DNA of 64,000 bases, taken from NCBI RefSeq assembly GCF_025215155.1, contig NZ_JALHAM010000122.1. One strand, 5' to 3'. The translations under genes were made by a program, and so were the position numbers. The notes under the pieces were generated by a model that did no database searches, was not told where the DNA came from, and saw nothing but the letters and a program-made list of their open reading frames with translations. Shown one piece after another: positions 1 to 10,626 of this stretch; the stretch's first letter is position 1; every line of letters begins with the position of its first letter. This stretch comes from Dryocola clanedunensis (GTDB lineage: Bacteria; Pseudomonadota; Gammaproteobacteria; Enterobacterales; Enterobacteriaceae).

Positions 1-2
1 GG

Positions 3-263
3 GCATTCTCGTTTCGCATGGAGGCGAAAGACGGCAGTATGGGATTTGATTTTGCGGGCGAGTATACCCGTATCGTCCCGCTCGAGTTAATTGAATACCA
101 GTTTGGCGATCGTCAGGCGAAGGTGGAGTTTACCCCCGGAGACGAGGGCGTAACCGTTCATCTGGAGTTTGACCCGGATAAACAGTATCCGGAAGAGCAT
201 CAGAAAAACGGCTGGCAGGCGATTCTTGAGAACTTTGCGCGTTATGTCGAAAACGAAGCGTGA
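3..263 (+). CDS. SRPBCC/AHSA1-type domain protein, 3' part only
   Basis: The reading frame is open from the first bases of the window, so the gene is cut at its 5' end. The visible 87 residues end at the TGA at 261-263. Segments such as GSMGFDFAGEYTRI and a Trp/Phe-containing final helix resemble the C-terminal half of SRPBCC proteins of the AHSA1 (activator of Hsp90 ATPase homologue) group, which form a helix-grip fold around a hydrophobic pocket. No substrate can be inferred. An in-frame ATG at 18 exists, but it falls inside the fold and is unlikely to be the true start. A REP-like hairpin follows immediately. Confidence 0.7.
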   Translation, partial: AFSFRMEAKDGSMGFDFAGEYTRIVPLELIEYQFGDRQAKVEFTPGDEGVTVHLEFDPDKQYPEEHQKNGWQAILENFARYVENEA

Positions 264-266
264 ATT

Positions 267-299
267 GCCGGAGGACGCTGGCGCTTGTCCGGCCTACGG
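267..299. repeat. REP-like palindrome
   Basis: GCCGGAGGACGC is followed by GCGCTTGTCCGGCCTACGG, the usual layout of enterobacterial REP elements: imperfect arms GCCGGA/TCCGGC and the CCTAC tail. It sits 4 bp after the SRPBCC stop codon, a typical place for REP sequences that protect mRNA ends. Confidence 0.7.
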
Positions 300-311
300 A
301 ACCGTGTTGTA

Positions 312-347
312 GGGGCGCCTGGGAAACGAAAAATATCCCACGTTGAG
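312..347 (+). repeat. Degenerate Tn3-family-like terminal inverted repeat
   Basis: The 36 bp begin GGGGCGCCTGGGAAACG and end ATATCCCACGTTGAG. This is the layout of a Tn3-family 38-bp end: an outer GGGG, a GGAAAACGGA-like middle and an inner ACGTTAAG-like block. It aligns, with one-base gaps and a few mismatches, to the better copy at 10627-10664 and has the same orientation. No transposase or resolvase gene is present nearby. The Tn3 assignment rests on remembered TIR layout. Confidence 0.55.
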
Positions 348-531
348 TCTGTTATTTAGGCAGTCAGAATTTGGCCGGCTGCTTTGAGCTGTGAGTTCAA
401 CTGATGGACAGGAGGATGCTGATAATATTTCCACCAGTGGATTACTGTTTCCAACAGAGGGTACGAATGGAATACCAAACGTCATTGCAGAAAATATTGT
501 CAGATGACCCTGTAAGAATGAAGATCCTATA

Positions 532-586
532 GGGGTCCGCTTGGAAAACGGAATCTATGGTCACTCCCGTTTTCCAAGCGGACCCC
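532..586. repeat. 20-bp perfect inverted repeat made of two Tn3-like outer TIR ends
   Basis: GGGGTCCGCTTGGAAAACGG at 532-551 is repeated exactly as its reverse complement at 567-586, with 15 bp between. The first 15 bases are identical to the outer end of the Tn3-like TIR at 10627. The inner ACGTTAAG part is absent from both arms, so the structure looks like two transposon ends fused nearly head to head. It could also act as a hairpin terminator insulating the downstream adhesin gene. The 587-820 stretch is AT-rich and presumably carries the adhesin promoter; I see no gene in it. Confidence 0.6.
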
Positions 587-820
587 TTTCTATTTGCTTT
601 CCGCAAAAGGCTTCAAATCATGATCGCTTCTGAGCGCTTACAAATCAGGTTTAACTGTTGCTGTCTGCGAAAGATTCGATCCCTCTCACTACGATACTAT
701 TTCCTTTGCAAAAGAACTCTTCTACGAAATTTGTACTACTTTTACAAAATGTAATTTTTAGCGTCTGTTAATTTATCTAACTAAAAAATGATGCATTTTT
801 AGAACTTGTCGGGAACAAAT

Positions 821-3800
821 ATGAACAAAATATACCGGTTAGTTTGGAGCCCCGTTGCAGATAGTTATGTTCCTGTTGCGGAGGTTGGTAGCAGCGTAAA
901 GAGTGGTTCAAAGAACCGTCGTCGGACTCAGCTTATTATGGCGGCTATGCTGGCTGGTATGACCCCTGTTAGTGTGCAGGCAGTGGATGTGCAGTGGGCC
1001 CAGGACTATCCTGAATATGCTTTCCCGACGACACCTGGCTTCAACTTTGACCAGGTTATCAGTGTGGGGAATGCATATACCATTGATGTGAATACGGGCG
1101 ATACCAATTACCCCGCAGGGACCGAGCTTAATATCCTCGGTCCCATCCCTGGGTTCCCTGATTTCGAAAACAGTAACGGTGTAAGCGGAACGACCGTTAC
1201 CGTTGCTGATGCACTGGCAGACTCTGGTACTTCAGAAGCTGGACGTATAACGGCAATTACCGCAACAGACTCCCAGGGGACCACCGTTCCCATCACTTCA
1301 GATAATGTCTCGCAATATAATTATTCGACGAGTCCAGCGAATCCGCAGCAAAATCAGGAACTGAATGTCGAAGTGCCCGGGCTTGATGGCAGCTATCAGG
1401 TCATCAGTGTTTACGACTCGCAGTCGTTTATCCCCGGAGAAGATGCTGCTGTCGCTGGCCTGCAACTGCCGGTATATGATCCCCAGTCAGTACGCATCCT
1501 GAATAATTTTGGTATCGCATATGTTAGCGAGGGGGGCGGTACAGCGAATATAAATGTTGGTGAGGATACAACTGGTACAACCCCTATTTCCGCCCCCACT
1601 AATACCATTGATTTGCTGGCAAAAAACTCAACGCTGGCCTTTGTTGCAGCCGATTCCGGAAACGCTGCCTCGGCTAACTGGCTTTCCGATAACTATATCC
1701 ATTTTCGTCCGGCAGCTGTCATTTCACCTCAGTCACAGTCCGTCACCGCACAGACCACACAATACAACTACAGTCTGACGTTGCCACGCTATGAGATGGG
1801 GCCATTGGGCAGAGTGACACTGCGAGGAAATGAAGTTTTTGAGATCCATTCAGCCGAAGATATCGCCAGGGTTAATGATTTTCTGGTTGGTCAGGGCGAG
1901 TTCGCTGACGAACCACAGGTCCAGTACTGGCTAACCGCGGGGGCAGAAGTTCAGGGCGAAGTGATTGACTCCGCCGTTGAGGCTCAAACTGTCTATAACG
2001 CCATTATTACCGGGTTGCTGGGCACGGCAGAAAACACTTCCGTTAACATGAGCTATAACGTCTGGGATGACCAGGGTACGCACACCAATAACGCTACGTT
2101 GTCAACAGGTGCTCTGCGGGTAATTTATGCTACGGGCGCGAACGCCAGCGGTACCGTTACCGGCCAGGGCAGTCTGGCCGTCGATGGTGCCTCTGCGGTA
2201 ATGGAGGGAGATAACGGGGCGACTATCACCAATAACGGGGCGATTAACGCGTGGCGCAGCAGTGCCAGCAGTCCATTTACCTCCGCAATGCAGGTAGATG
2301 ACGCAACGGCCATTAACAATGGTGTCCTCAATGCCGGATTGTTTATCGAAAAAAACGGAATTAATCAGAACGTCAACAACGCGGGTGTAGTTGGTATCGC
2401 CGGGGATGGTGACAGCTCAATAACCAACAATGGACATATTAATATTGCCATTACCGACACCGCGACTCATGACGCCTATGGTATTGCCGCTGGGGGCACG
2501 ACGGATGTCACTAACGCCGCTGGCGCTACTATTGCCATTGTCGGTAACGCGCATAACGCTGACGGTAAGGGCGGTGCATATGGTGTTTTCGCCGGCGAAA
2601 ATGCTAATTTCACCAATCACGGCACCCTGTATATAGGCAGCACACCCGTCATCGATGAAACCGTACCCGATCCGGTTAATCTCGCAGGGAGCGGTGATTT
2701 GACAGCCGGCGTTGCCAGTATCGGGGATGGTACCATGCTCAATGACTCTGACGGTGTTATCAGTCTGTTGGGAGAGACGCGCAACGCCGCTGGGATGCTG
2801 GTCAACGGAGGCAGTGCTACCGTGACTAACGATGGCACCATCAATGTGCTGGGTAAGCTGGTTAATGGGTCTGCAGCTGCAAACTACGGGATGTACGTTA
2901 AAGATAATATCGGTGTTGTGACTAACAACGGTGATATTAACGTGGATGGCGATAACAATATCGCACTGTATGTGCTGGCGCAGGGCGCTGATGCGCAAAT
3001 GATGTCCAGCGAGAGCAGCACCATTACTGTTGGTGCCCAGGGCGATCGTGGTGGCACAGATGATGATCCTTTGACTTACCGTAATTATGCGGTTTATGCA
3101 GAAGGGTTGAATGGCAATGCATCTACCGTACAGCTGGACTCCGATGTTGGGTTACTGGCGGCAGGCGCAATCGGGGTGCATGCCCGAGGTGATGCGACCG
3201 TCAATATTGGCGCACCTGCGTCGTTAGCCTTTGAAAATACTGACCAGATTGGTTACTACGCCTGGGGGCAGGGCGCAAGCATTAACCTTTCGGACCCCAC
3301 TATTACGGATAGTGCCCAGCTGGGGTCTGTTCTGTTTGCCGTTGATCATGGGGCGACCTTCACCGGTTCAACAACGGGAGGCAACTATAACCTTATCGTT
3401 GCGGGTGCTAACGCCACCGGTGTATTTGCAAACGGTGTAGACGATCTTAATAACCAGGATGCCGGCGACGATATCGCCACACAGATGAATACCGGGGACG
3501 CCAGTATTGTGGTGAGCGGTCAGAATGCCGTTGGGGTCAAAGTCACAGGCGGTGCCGCAGGCACCATCAGCAATGGTGCAATCTCACTGGCGGGTAATAA
3601 TACTACAGCGGTACTGGTAGACGGTCGTAATTACAGCATTAACGGTGATATTGGTTCTGACCCAAGGACCACAGTTGTTACGTCAGATGCCAACATTGAT
3701 TCAGCAGCCGGACAGGCAGGGATCGTGGGATATAACGTCTCACACCTGGGAGCGCTAACCCTCAATTCGGGTGCGGACATGAATATGCTGGGCAATGCAA

Positions 3801-6800
3801 GCACCGGCATATTGCTGCACAATGACGGCGTCGTGAATGTGAATTCGAACGTCAGCGTAGCAGGTAGCAATAATATCGGTGTCGATATTCAGAATGCTGG
3901 CCAGCTGACCAACAATGGCACCATTTCTGTTACTGGTGTGCCCGACAGCGGTAACGTGGGTGTCCGTGTACAGGGAGCCGGAGCCGTCGTTCAGCAACTT
4001 GGTGAGGTTACCGCAAACGGAGGTTTAGCGGCTGTTCAACTTTCCGGAAGCGGTGCTAACTTAACGGTTAATGGCACCGATAACCATATTACTGCCAGTA
4101 ACGGTGCCGATGGTATCCGTATCGACAGTACGGGTGCTTCTTCCTTTACCGCTAACGATACCACTATCGATATAACAGGTAACGGGGCGGGCATTAACAA
4201 CAATGCCAACGCCAGTAATATCAACCTGAACGGTGTCACGATAAATGCAGGTGATGGCCCTGCTATCCGTACTGCCGTCACTTTCGCGGCGGAAGGGACC
4301 GGTAACGTACTGAACGTTAATGGCAGCGGCAGTGGTTTTGCCTTTATGAATGCAGACGGCGAGCCAACCAGTGGCGATCTGAATATCGGCACCGGCTATA
4401 CGATCAATGGCAATGGCGATGACAGCATTGGGATTCTCGCACTCACTGGCGGCAATGTGAACTCCGGTACGAATATCACCATGGCTGGCGGTGCTGGCGC
4501 TGCCATTGTGGCTAACGACGCCGCCAGTCTGACTAACAGCGGAACCATCACCACCAGTAGCGACAGCGGCAGCACTATCCTTGCTGAAAATACGCCGGCG
4601 TTCACTAACGCTGGCAGCATCACCTCCAGCAGCACAACCAACGGCCAGTCACTTATTGACCTCAGTGGAAACATCGCCGCACGTACCATTAACAATACCG
4701 GAACTATCACCAGCCAGAGCGAAGAGGCGATGGTAATTGATGCCACCGGCAGCAGCAATAACACGCTGACCAACAGCGGAACTCTGCTGGCGGCAAGCAG
4801 CACGGCCAATGTCATCGCGCTGGGTACTGGCAATGATAGCGTCTCACTGACTGGTCAGACTCAGGGCGAAATCCTGATGGGTAGCGGCAGCGACCAGTTT
4901 AACTGGAACGCAGGCACTTTTGCGGGCGGCGTAACCTTTGAAGGTACCGATGGTCAGGATCGCGCAACCCTCGGTAGTGTGGATATTAGCGATACCACGC
5001 ACCTTCTGACCGAAGGGGGCAGCGGCAGCACGCTGACCTTTAACAGCACTACCGGCAATATAGGCTCACTGGCCGCGGACGACACCAGCATCGGTACGAA
5101 CGTGGGGACCGGCTGGAGCACGCTGACGCTTAATGGCGATGCGACGGACATACGTGCAGTGAACGATCTGACACTCGCCAGCTCTCCTGTGATTAATGTC
5201 AATAATGGTGCCACGCTGCGCTCGGGTGACAGTACGACCCAGGCCGGGCAGGCAACTATTCATAATTACAATATCGCAACGGCTGGAGCAGCCAGCCTGG
5301 TATCCTTCGATGGTACAGCCGATCAAACTTATCGTGGGGTGATCTCCGGTACCGGCGGAATGGAACGTATTAATGGCGGTAACACTATTCTGCTGGGCGA
5401 TAACACCTACACCGGTAATACACTGATTGGCAACGGCTCGGAGCTGACGCTTGGCGCTGGCGGTACGGTGGGCAGCCTGTCGGAAACAACCAATATTACC
5501 GATAACGGTATCCTGACGGTTGATCATTCTGACGACGTTGCGCTGAATGGCGTGATTTCCGGCAGCGGTGCATTTCGTCAGACTGGTAGCGGTATAACGC
5601 GCCTGGGGGGCAACAATACCTACGCGGGTGCCACCAATGTGGAACAGGGTACATTGCTGATTAATGGCGTGCAGACCGGAACAGGGCAGACCACCGTGAT
5701 GAACGGCAGCACCCTGGGGGGTTATGGCACTATTGGTGGCAATGTGCTGTTTAATCCGGGCGGCGCGGTATTACGGCCCGGGGATGATGCCCGTGGTAAT
5801 GGAACCGGCACGCTGACAATTAACGGCAATTTGACACTGGCTAATGATACCGACAGTCAGTTCCAGCTAGGTCAGCGCTACACGCCTGGTGGTGCACTCA
5901 ATGACCTGGTGGATGTGGATGGCGATCTGACGCTGGATGGCACGCTGAATGCCGCATTAGCCGAAGGGGGCAATTTCCTGCCCGGTGTCTACCGACTGTT
6001 TAACTACGGCGGTGCATTAACCAATAACACGATGGATATCGAATCACTGCCTACGCAGTTCCCTGGCCGTTATGGTATTCAGACCAATATCAGTGGTCAG
6101 GTTAACCTGGTGCTGAACTTTACCTTGCCGCTTGCCAGACTGCAGTACTGGGACGGGGATATCACCGGCGGTAATCATGGGGACGGTACCACAGGTAACG
6201 GTGCCGTGGAGGGAGGAGATGGTTACTGGTTCAGTAAAATTGGCCGTGATACCAACAACTGGACCAGTGATGCCGGTACGGGTAACGATCCGTGGTCCGA
6301 CGGCGCATTTGCTGTTTTCCAGGGGCAGGCCGGTACGGTATTACTGGATAACCAGTTTGGCACCGTCTATGCCTCCGGCATGCAATTTACCACTGACGGC
6401 TATGTCGTTGATGTCGACCCTGACCATCCTGACTCCCGGCTCAATATGGTTGCCACGTTAACTCAGGGCGACCTGAAACCGGATAATGCTTACCAGGCCG
6501 CAGGAGAAACCGAAGCCGATCGCTTCTTTGTCATTCGTGTGGGTGACGGTGCAGCTGGTGAGGATGTCACCACGACGATCAATGCGGACCTGGTGAAAAA
6601 CGATCTTGATTTGGGCACCACGCTGCGTTTACTGAAAACAGATCCAGGCAGGTTGATTCTCAACGGTGATAACACCTTTGAAGGAGGGGTTGAAGTCTGG
6701 GACGGCACATTGCAGGCGAGCCGTGATGAGAATCTCGGCCTGGCGGGAACCTCTATCACCTTAAGTAACGGAGCGACCTTCCAGGCGGGCGACGACTTTA

Positions 6801-9800
6801 CTACCCAGCGTCCGATCTTCCTTGATGACGAAGGCGGTGGCACCTTCGACGCTTACGGTCATACCTTCACACCACAAGGCGTGACGGGTGGCGACGGTCC
6901 GCTGGCGATTGTTGATACGTCAACCAATACGGGCGAGGGCATTGTTGATCTGGGTACCGCCAATACTTATCTGGGCGACACGACGATTACCGGTAAAAAT
7001 GGGGCAGGTCAGCTAACGGTCAATGCCAACGTCACCCAGGCATTAGGGGGTACAGCCAGCAGCACCGTGGCGGTCTCTGAACAGGCGTTATTGAACGTCA
7101 ATAACAGCACTCAGGCAGAGTCGCACAGCTTTAATATCAATAACGCAACCCTGAGCTTTAACAATACCTCTGATGCCGGGCAAAGCACGCTGAACCTGAC
7201 CAATAATGCCACGGGGCAATTTACCGGCAACAGTAACGGCGGAAGCGCCGCGGTGAATGTCGATGCCACGTCGACGCTGGCATTGCAGGAAAATGCCAAT
7301 GGTGGTTCAAGCGTCGTGACCAACGCAGGCCTGGTGAGCTTTGCAGGTAATGCACAGGCACAGGGTACGCGTATCGCAAACCAGAGTGGCGCGAATGTCG
7401 ATATCAGTGCTGCCACAGGTACAACATCTGTCGGTTCTTTATCCGGTGCCGGCGATGTTGAGCTGGGAGGGGCGAGACTCAGCGAAGGCGCACTGGGTCT
7501 TAACGACACCATCAGCGGCATTATCAGCGGTGATGGCGGCGGGCTGACCAAAACCGGTACTGGCACCCTGACACTGACAGCGAATAATACCTGGACCGGG
7601 GCGACCACGGCTGCACAAGGCGTGTTGTTGATTAATGGCGATCAAAGCGCGGCAACGGGCGCGACTACCGTTAACAGCGGCGCAACGCTCGGCGGGTCGG
7701 GTATCGTCGGTGGTGATGTTACCGTTGCTGATAATGGCCGCCTGGCCGCAGGTGCCACACTCGGTAGCGTTGGCAGCCTGACGATGGGCAGCCTGAACCT
7801 GGCGGGCAATAATTCCCTGCTCGATTTTCAGTATGGTCTTTCCAACGATCCGGATAATACCAGCAGCACACTTAACGACCTGCTGAATGTGGACGGCGAT
7901 CTGACTCTCGACGGTAAGCTCAATATCACCCAGACGCCGGGGGGGAATTTTGACGTCGGCGTTTACCGGGTAATTAATTATACCGGCGAGCTGACTAACA
8001 ACATTCTCGAAATTGGTAATGCGCCGGAGGCGGCCGACGAGCTCTATGTGCAGACTTCTGTGAACGGACAGGTGAACCTGGTCAACCACGCAGGTTATAC
8101 CCTGAATTTCTGGGATGGTACCGGCGGCTCGCGTGGAGACCTGAAAAATAACGGCATAATCGAAGGGGGCGACGGCGTCTGGCAGAACAGTAACGGCAAC
8201 GATAACTGGACTACCGATATGACCGACCCGGATGGTGCACTGAATGCGCCATTCAGCGACGGTGCTTTTGCCATTTTCGGTGGAACTGGCGGCGATGTCA
8301 CGGTTGATAATAACCTGGGGGCGGTGACCATTAGCGGTGCTCAGTTTGCAGCCAATGGTTATGTCATCAGTGATGGCGTCATCACAACCCATACACCAGA
8401 TACGATTATCCGTGTTGGTGACGGCTCAGCTCCCGGCGCGCTTTATACCACGACCATTAACTCGACCATCGACGGAGAAGGTGGACTGAATAAAACCGAT
8501 CTCGGCACGCTGATCCTGAAGGGTGAGAACCACTATCAGGGCGGGACCAAAATCAGTGGTGGTGTACTGCAGGTGTCTGGTGATCAGAATCTGGGGACGG
8601 CAGGGACATCTATTGGTTTAAATGGCGGTACGTTGAGATATGGTGCTGCGTTTGACACTGCCCGTGAAGTGCAGGTTTCAGGCGATGGCGGGAGCATTGA
8701 TACCAACGGCAATGATGTGTCATTGCTTTCCGCGGTCAGCGGTAGCGGCAATCTCACTAAAGATGGTGAAGGGAGCTTAACGCTGACCAAAAACAGTACC
8801 CGACAGGGAGACAGCACCATTCGTAACGGCACACTGCAACTGGGTAATGGTGGGTCCGAGGGGAACGTCAACGGTAATATCCTTAACCAGGATACGCTGG
8901 TTCTCAATCGCAGTAATACGCTGGAGCTGGATGGAAGTATCTCAGGTACCGGTAATGTTATTCAGCGCGGCACGGGCACTACGGTCCTCAATGGTGTGAA
9001 CACCTGGCGTGGTTATACGCTGGTTGAAAGCGGCACGTTGCTGGCAGGCGGGACTGACCGCCTGAGCAGCAATTCCAGCCACATCGTCAGCAGTAACGCC
9101 ACGCTGGATACCGGTGGGCATAACCAGAATGTGGCAAGCCTGGTTAACCAGGGCATCGTTAACCTGCGTGGCGATCGGGTCGGTTCGACGCTGACGGTAA
9201 ACGGCGATTATGTTGGGATGGACGGCACCCTGAAAATTGCTGCCCAGCAGCACAGTCCGGGTGTTGCCGACCGCTTAGTGATTAACGGCGGTACGGCGAC
9301 AGGTTCAACGCTACTGGATATTGATGTCAGCCAGCTTGGTGAGCCGACGGAAGGTGACGGAATAATGGTCGTTGAGGCTAAAAATGGGGCGATGACGACG
9401 GCGCAAACAACGAAAGACGCCTTTACTATCGGTAGCGACAGGCTGACAGCCGGGGCATGGGAATACGAACTCTTCCCTGGAAATTCTCAGGGGGCAGGTG
9501 AGGACTGGTTCCTGCGTGCCGGATATCGCCCGGATGTCCCTGGCTTTGATACTTTAGCTGCTATTACCCGTCAGGCCGATCTGTTCGTGCTGGGCACGCT
9601 GCACCAGCGCGTAGGTGACGAACAGCCGTGGAGCGCCGATGTACCTGAAGATCAGGAAGGTCGATTCTGGGCGCGCTATATGAATAAAACGGTGGATTTG
9701 CATCTCGATGATGCGACCGGCAGTAGCAGTCATTCTCAGTACAGTGGTATGCAGATGGGCCTTGATTTGTGGCAGAACGATAAGTGGCGTTCCGGGATCT

Positions 9801-10504
9801 ACACCACCTTTATGGATATCGACAGTTCAATTAGCGGTAACACCGGAATGAGCGGTGGCGGGGCGTATAACTCCACTTTCTCTTCTTACATTGGTGGCTA
9901 TGCGACCTGGACGGATACCGATGGGCTGTATGTTGATAACGTGCTGCAGTACGGCTATCACTCGGTTGATTTGAAAAATCTGACTGACCGGGAAACCTAT
10001 CATCCAGACGGCAATACAGTTACTGCATCAGTAGAAGTGGGGCGCCCGTGGCAGTTAGGAGACAGTCACTGGGCATTTGAACCGCAGGCTCAGCTGGTGT
10101 GGCAGTGGAGTGACTTCGATGATGTCACACTCAACGACCCGGCAAAAACCAGGGTCGCAGTTGATGCTGACAGCGCGGTGATAGGCCGTATTGGTGCACG
10201 CCTGACGGCGGATTACGATACGCAATACGGTAAAGTGAAGCCTTACTTGCGCGTTAACTACTGGCATGAGCTGACCGATGGGCAGGATGAGGTGACTTAT
10301 CGTAATACTGCCAACAACGATGGTAAAACCACGCTCAAGGCGAACCAGCAGTTCTCTGCTACGGAAGCGGCTGTTGGCACAACCTGGACCGTGACGAATG
10401 ACGTCCAGGCGTATACGGAACTGGGTAAAACCTGGGATAACAGCGGTAAAACAAACGTAGACGCTGACTTCTCCGCATCTGTAGGGATGAAGATTCGGTT
10501 CTGA
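821..10504 (+). CDS. Giant autotransporter adhesin (type Va), 3227 aa
   Basis: Surface or secreted beta-helical adhesin that crosses the outer membrane through its own barrel. I chose ATG 821 over the in-frame TTG at 806 because MNKIYRLVW opens a classic extended signal peptide region (ESPR); the signal peptide probably ends at residue 54 (SVQA). The passenger is Asn/Gly/Thr-rich with many TNNGTI-type turns and several PATR-like repeats (GGLTKTGTGTLTLT, NNTYTGNT). A module of roughly 350-390 aa occurs twice, at about nt 5560-6720 and 7500-8570. The C-terminal ~280 residues (from about 2945) form the barrel domain and end in the required aromatic residue (KIRF). The ligand is unknown. The gene stands alone and is bracketed by transposon-end-like repeats. 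Confidence 0.93.
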   Translation: MNKIYRLVWSPVADSYVPVAEVGSSVKSGSKNRRRTQLIMAAMLAGMTPVSVQAVDVQWAQDYPEYAFPTTPGFNFDQVISVGNAYTIDVNTGDTNYPAGTELNILGPIPGFPDFENSNGVSGTTVTVADALADSGTSEAGRITAITATDSQGTTVPITSDNVSQYNYSTSPANPQQNQELNVEVPGLDGSYQVISVYDSQSFIPGEDAAVAGLQLPVYDPQSVRILNNFGIAYVSEGGGTANINVGEDTTGTTPISAPTNTIDLLAKNSTLAFVAADSGNAASANWLSDNYIHFRPAAVISPQSQSVTAQTTQYNYSLTLPRYEMGPLGRVTLRGNEVFEIHSAEDIARVNDFLVGQGEFADEPQVQYWLTAGAEVQGEVIDSAVEAQTVYNAIITGLLGTAENTSVNMSYNVWDDQGTHTNNATLSTGALRVIYATGANASGTVTGQGSLAVDGASAVMEGDNGATITNNGAINAWRSSASSPFTSAMQVDDATAINNGVLNAGLFIEKNGINQNVNNAGVVGIAGDGDSSITNNGHINIAITDTATHDAYGIAAGGTTDVTNAAGATIAIVGNAHNADGKGGAYGVFAGENANFTNHGTLYIGSTPVIDETVPDPVNLAGSGDLTAGVASIGDGTMLNDSDGVISLLGETRNAAGMLVNGGSATVTNDGTINVLGKLVNGSAAANYGMYVKDNIGVVTNNGDINVDGDNNIALYVLAQGADAQMMSSESSTITVGAQGDRGGTDDDPLTYRNYAVYAEGLNGNASTVQLDSDVGLLAAGAIGVHARGDATVNIGAPASLAFENTDQIGYYAWGQGASINLSDPTITDSAQLGSVLFAVDHGATFTGSTTGGNYNLIVAGANATGVFANGVDDLNNQDAGDDIATQMNTGDASIVVSGQNAVGVKVTGGAAGTISNGAISLAGNNTTAVLVDGRNYSINGDIGSDPRTTVVTSDANIDSAAGQAGIVGYNVSHLGALTLNSGADMNMLGNASTGILLHNDGVVNVNSNVSVAGSNNIGVDIQNAGQLTNNGTISVTGVPDSGNVGVRVQGAGAVVQQLGEVTANGGLAAVQLSGSGANLTVNGTDNHITASNGADGIRIDSTGASSFTANDTTIDITGNGAGINNNANASNINLNGVTINAGDGPAIRTAVTFAAEGTGNVLNVNGSGSGFAFMNADGEPTSGDLNIGTGYTINGNGDDSIGILALTGGNVNSGTNITMAGGAGAAIVANDAASLTNSGTITTSSDSGSTILAENTPAFTNAGSITSSSTTNGQSLIDLSGNIAARTINNTGTITSQSEEAMVIDATGSSNNTLTNSGTLLAASSTANVIALGTGNDSVSLTGQTQGEILMGSGSDQFNWNAGTFAGGVTFEGTDGQDRATLGSVDISDTTHLLTEGGSGSTLTFNSTTGNIGSLAADDTSIGTNVGTGWSTLTLNGDATDIRAVNDLTLASSPVINVNNGATLRSGDSTTQAGQATIHNYNIATAGAASLVSFDGTADQTYRGVISGTGGMERINGGNTILLGDNTYTGNTLIGNGSELTLGAGGTVGSLSETTNITDNGILTVDHSDDVALNGVISGSGAFRQTGSGITRLGGNNTYAGATNVEQGTLLINGVQTGTGQTTVMNGSTLGGYGTIGGNVLFNPGGAVLRPGDDARGNGTGTLTINGNLTLANDTDSQFQLGQRYTPGGALNDLVDVDGDLTLDGTLNAALAEGGNFLPGVYRLFNYGGALTNNTMDIESLPTQFPGRYGIQTNISGQVNLVLNFTLPLARLQYWDGDITGGNHGDGTTGNGAVEGGDGYWFSKIGRDTNNWTSDAGTGNDPWSDGAFAVFQGQAGTVLLDNQFGTVYASGMQFTTDGYVVDVDPDHPDSRLNMVATLTQGDLKPDNAYQAAGETEADRFFVIRVGDGAAGEDVTTTINADLVKNDLDLGTTLRLLKTDPGRLILNGDNTFEGGVEVWDGTLQASRDENLGLAGTSITLSNGATFQAGDDFTTQRPIFLDDEGGGTFDAYGHTFTPQGVTGGDGPLAIVDTSTNTGEGIVDLGTANTYLGDTTITGKNGAGQLTVNANVTQALGGTASSTVAVSEQALLNVNNSTQAESHSFNINNATLSFNNTSDAGQSTLNLTNNATGQFTGNSNGGSAAVNVDATSTLALQENANGGSSVVTNAGLVSFAGNAQAQGTRIANQSGANVDISAATGTTSVGSLSGAGDVELGGARLSEGALGLNDTISGIISGDGGGLTKTGTGTLTLTANNTWTGATTAAQGVLLINGDQSAATGATTVNSGATLGGSGIVGGDVTVADNGRLAAGATLGSVGSLTMGSLNLAGNNSLLDFQYGLSNDPDNTSSTLNDLLNVDGDLTLDGKLNITQTPGGNFDVGVYRVINYTGELTNNILEIGNAPEAADELYVQTSVNGQVNLVNHAGYTLNFWDGTGGSRGDLKNNGIIEGGDGVWQNSNGNDNWTTDMTDPDGALNAPFSDGAFAIFGGTGGDVTVDNNLGAVTISGAQFAANGYVISDGVITTHTPDTIIRVGDGSAPGALYTTTINSTIDGEGGLNKTDLGTLILKGENHYQGGTKISGGVLQVSGDQNLGTAGTSIGLNGGTLRYGAAFDTAREVQVSGDGGSIDTNGNDVSLLSAVSGSGNLTKDGEGSLTLTKNSTRQGDSTIRNGTLQLGNGGSEGNVNGNILNQDTLVLNRSNTLELDGSISGTGNVIQRGTGTTVLNGVNTWRGYTLVESGTLLAGGTDRLSSNSSHIVSSNATLDTGGHNQNVASLVNQGIVNLRGDRVGSTLTVNGDYVGMDGTLKIAAQQHSPGVADRLVINGGTATGSTLLDIDVSQLGEPTEGDGIMVVEAKNGAMTTAQTTKDAFTIGSDRLTAGAWEYELFPGNSQGAGEDWFLRAGYRPDVPGFDTLAAITRQADLFVLGTLHQRVGDEQPWSADVPEDQEGRFWARYMNKTVDLHLDDATGSSSHSQYSGMQMGLDLWQNDKWRSGIYTTFMDIDSSISGNTGMSGGGAYNSTFSSYIGGYATWTDTDGLYVDNVLQYGYHSVDLKNLTDRETYHPDGNTVTASVEVGRPWQLGDSHWAFEPQAQLVWQWSDFDDVTLNDPAKTRVAVDADSAVIGRIGARLTADYDTQYGKVKPYLRVNYWHELTDGQDEVTYRNTANNDGKTTLKANQQFSATEAAVGTTWTVTNDVQAYTELGKTWDNSGKTNVDADFSASVGMKIRF

Positions 10505-10626
10505 CAAATTTGAGTCAATGTGATATTGATGACCTCTCCGAACGGGTAAATGGATAATATGTCGATATCACGACTCTTTCCGCTTCATCTTTACCGTCAG
10601 TCATTTTTTCCAGGAGTGTAGTGGTT

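Noticed and set aside
7439..8392. 317-codon open frame on the minus strand inside the adhesin gene
   Set aside because: It is a frame shadow of the repetitive Gly/Thr/Asn-rich coding sequence; it has no ribosome site and no protein-like family features.
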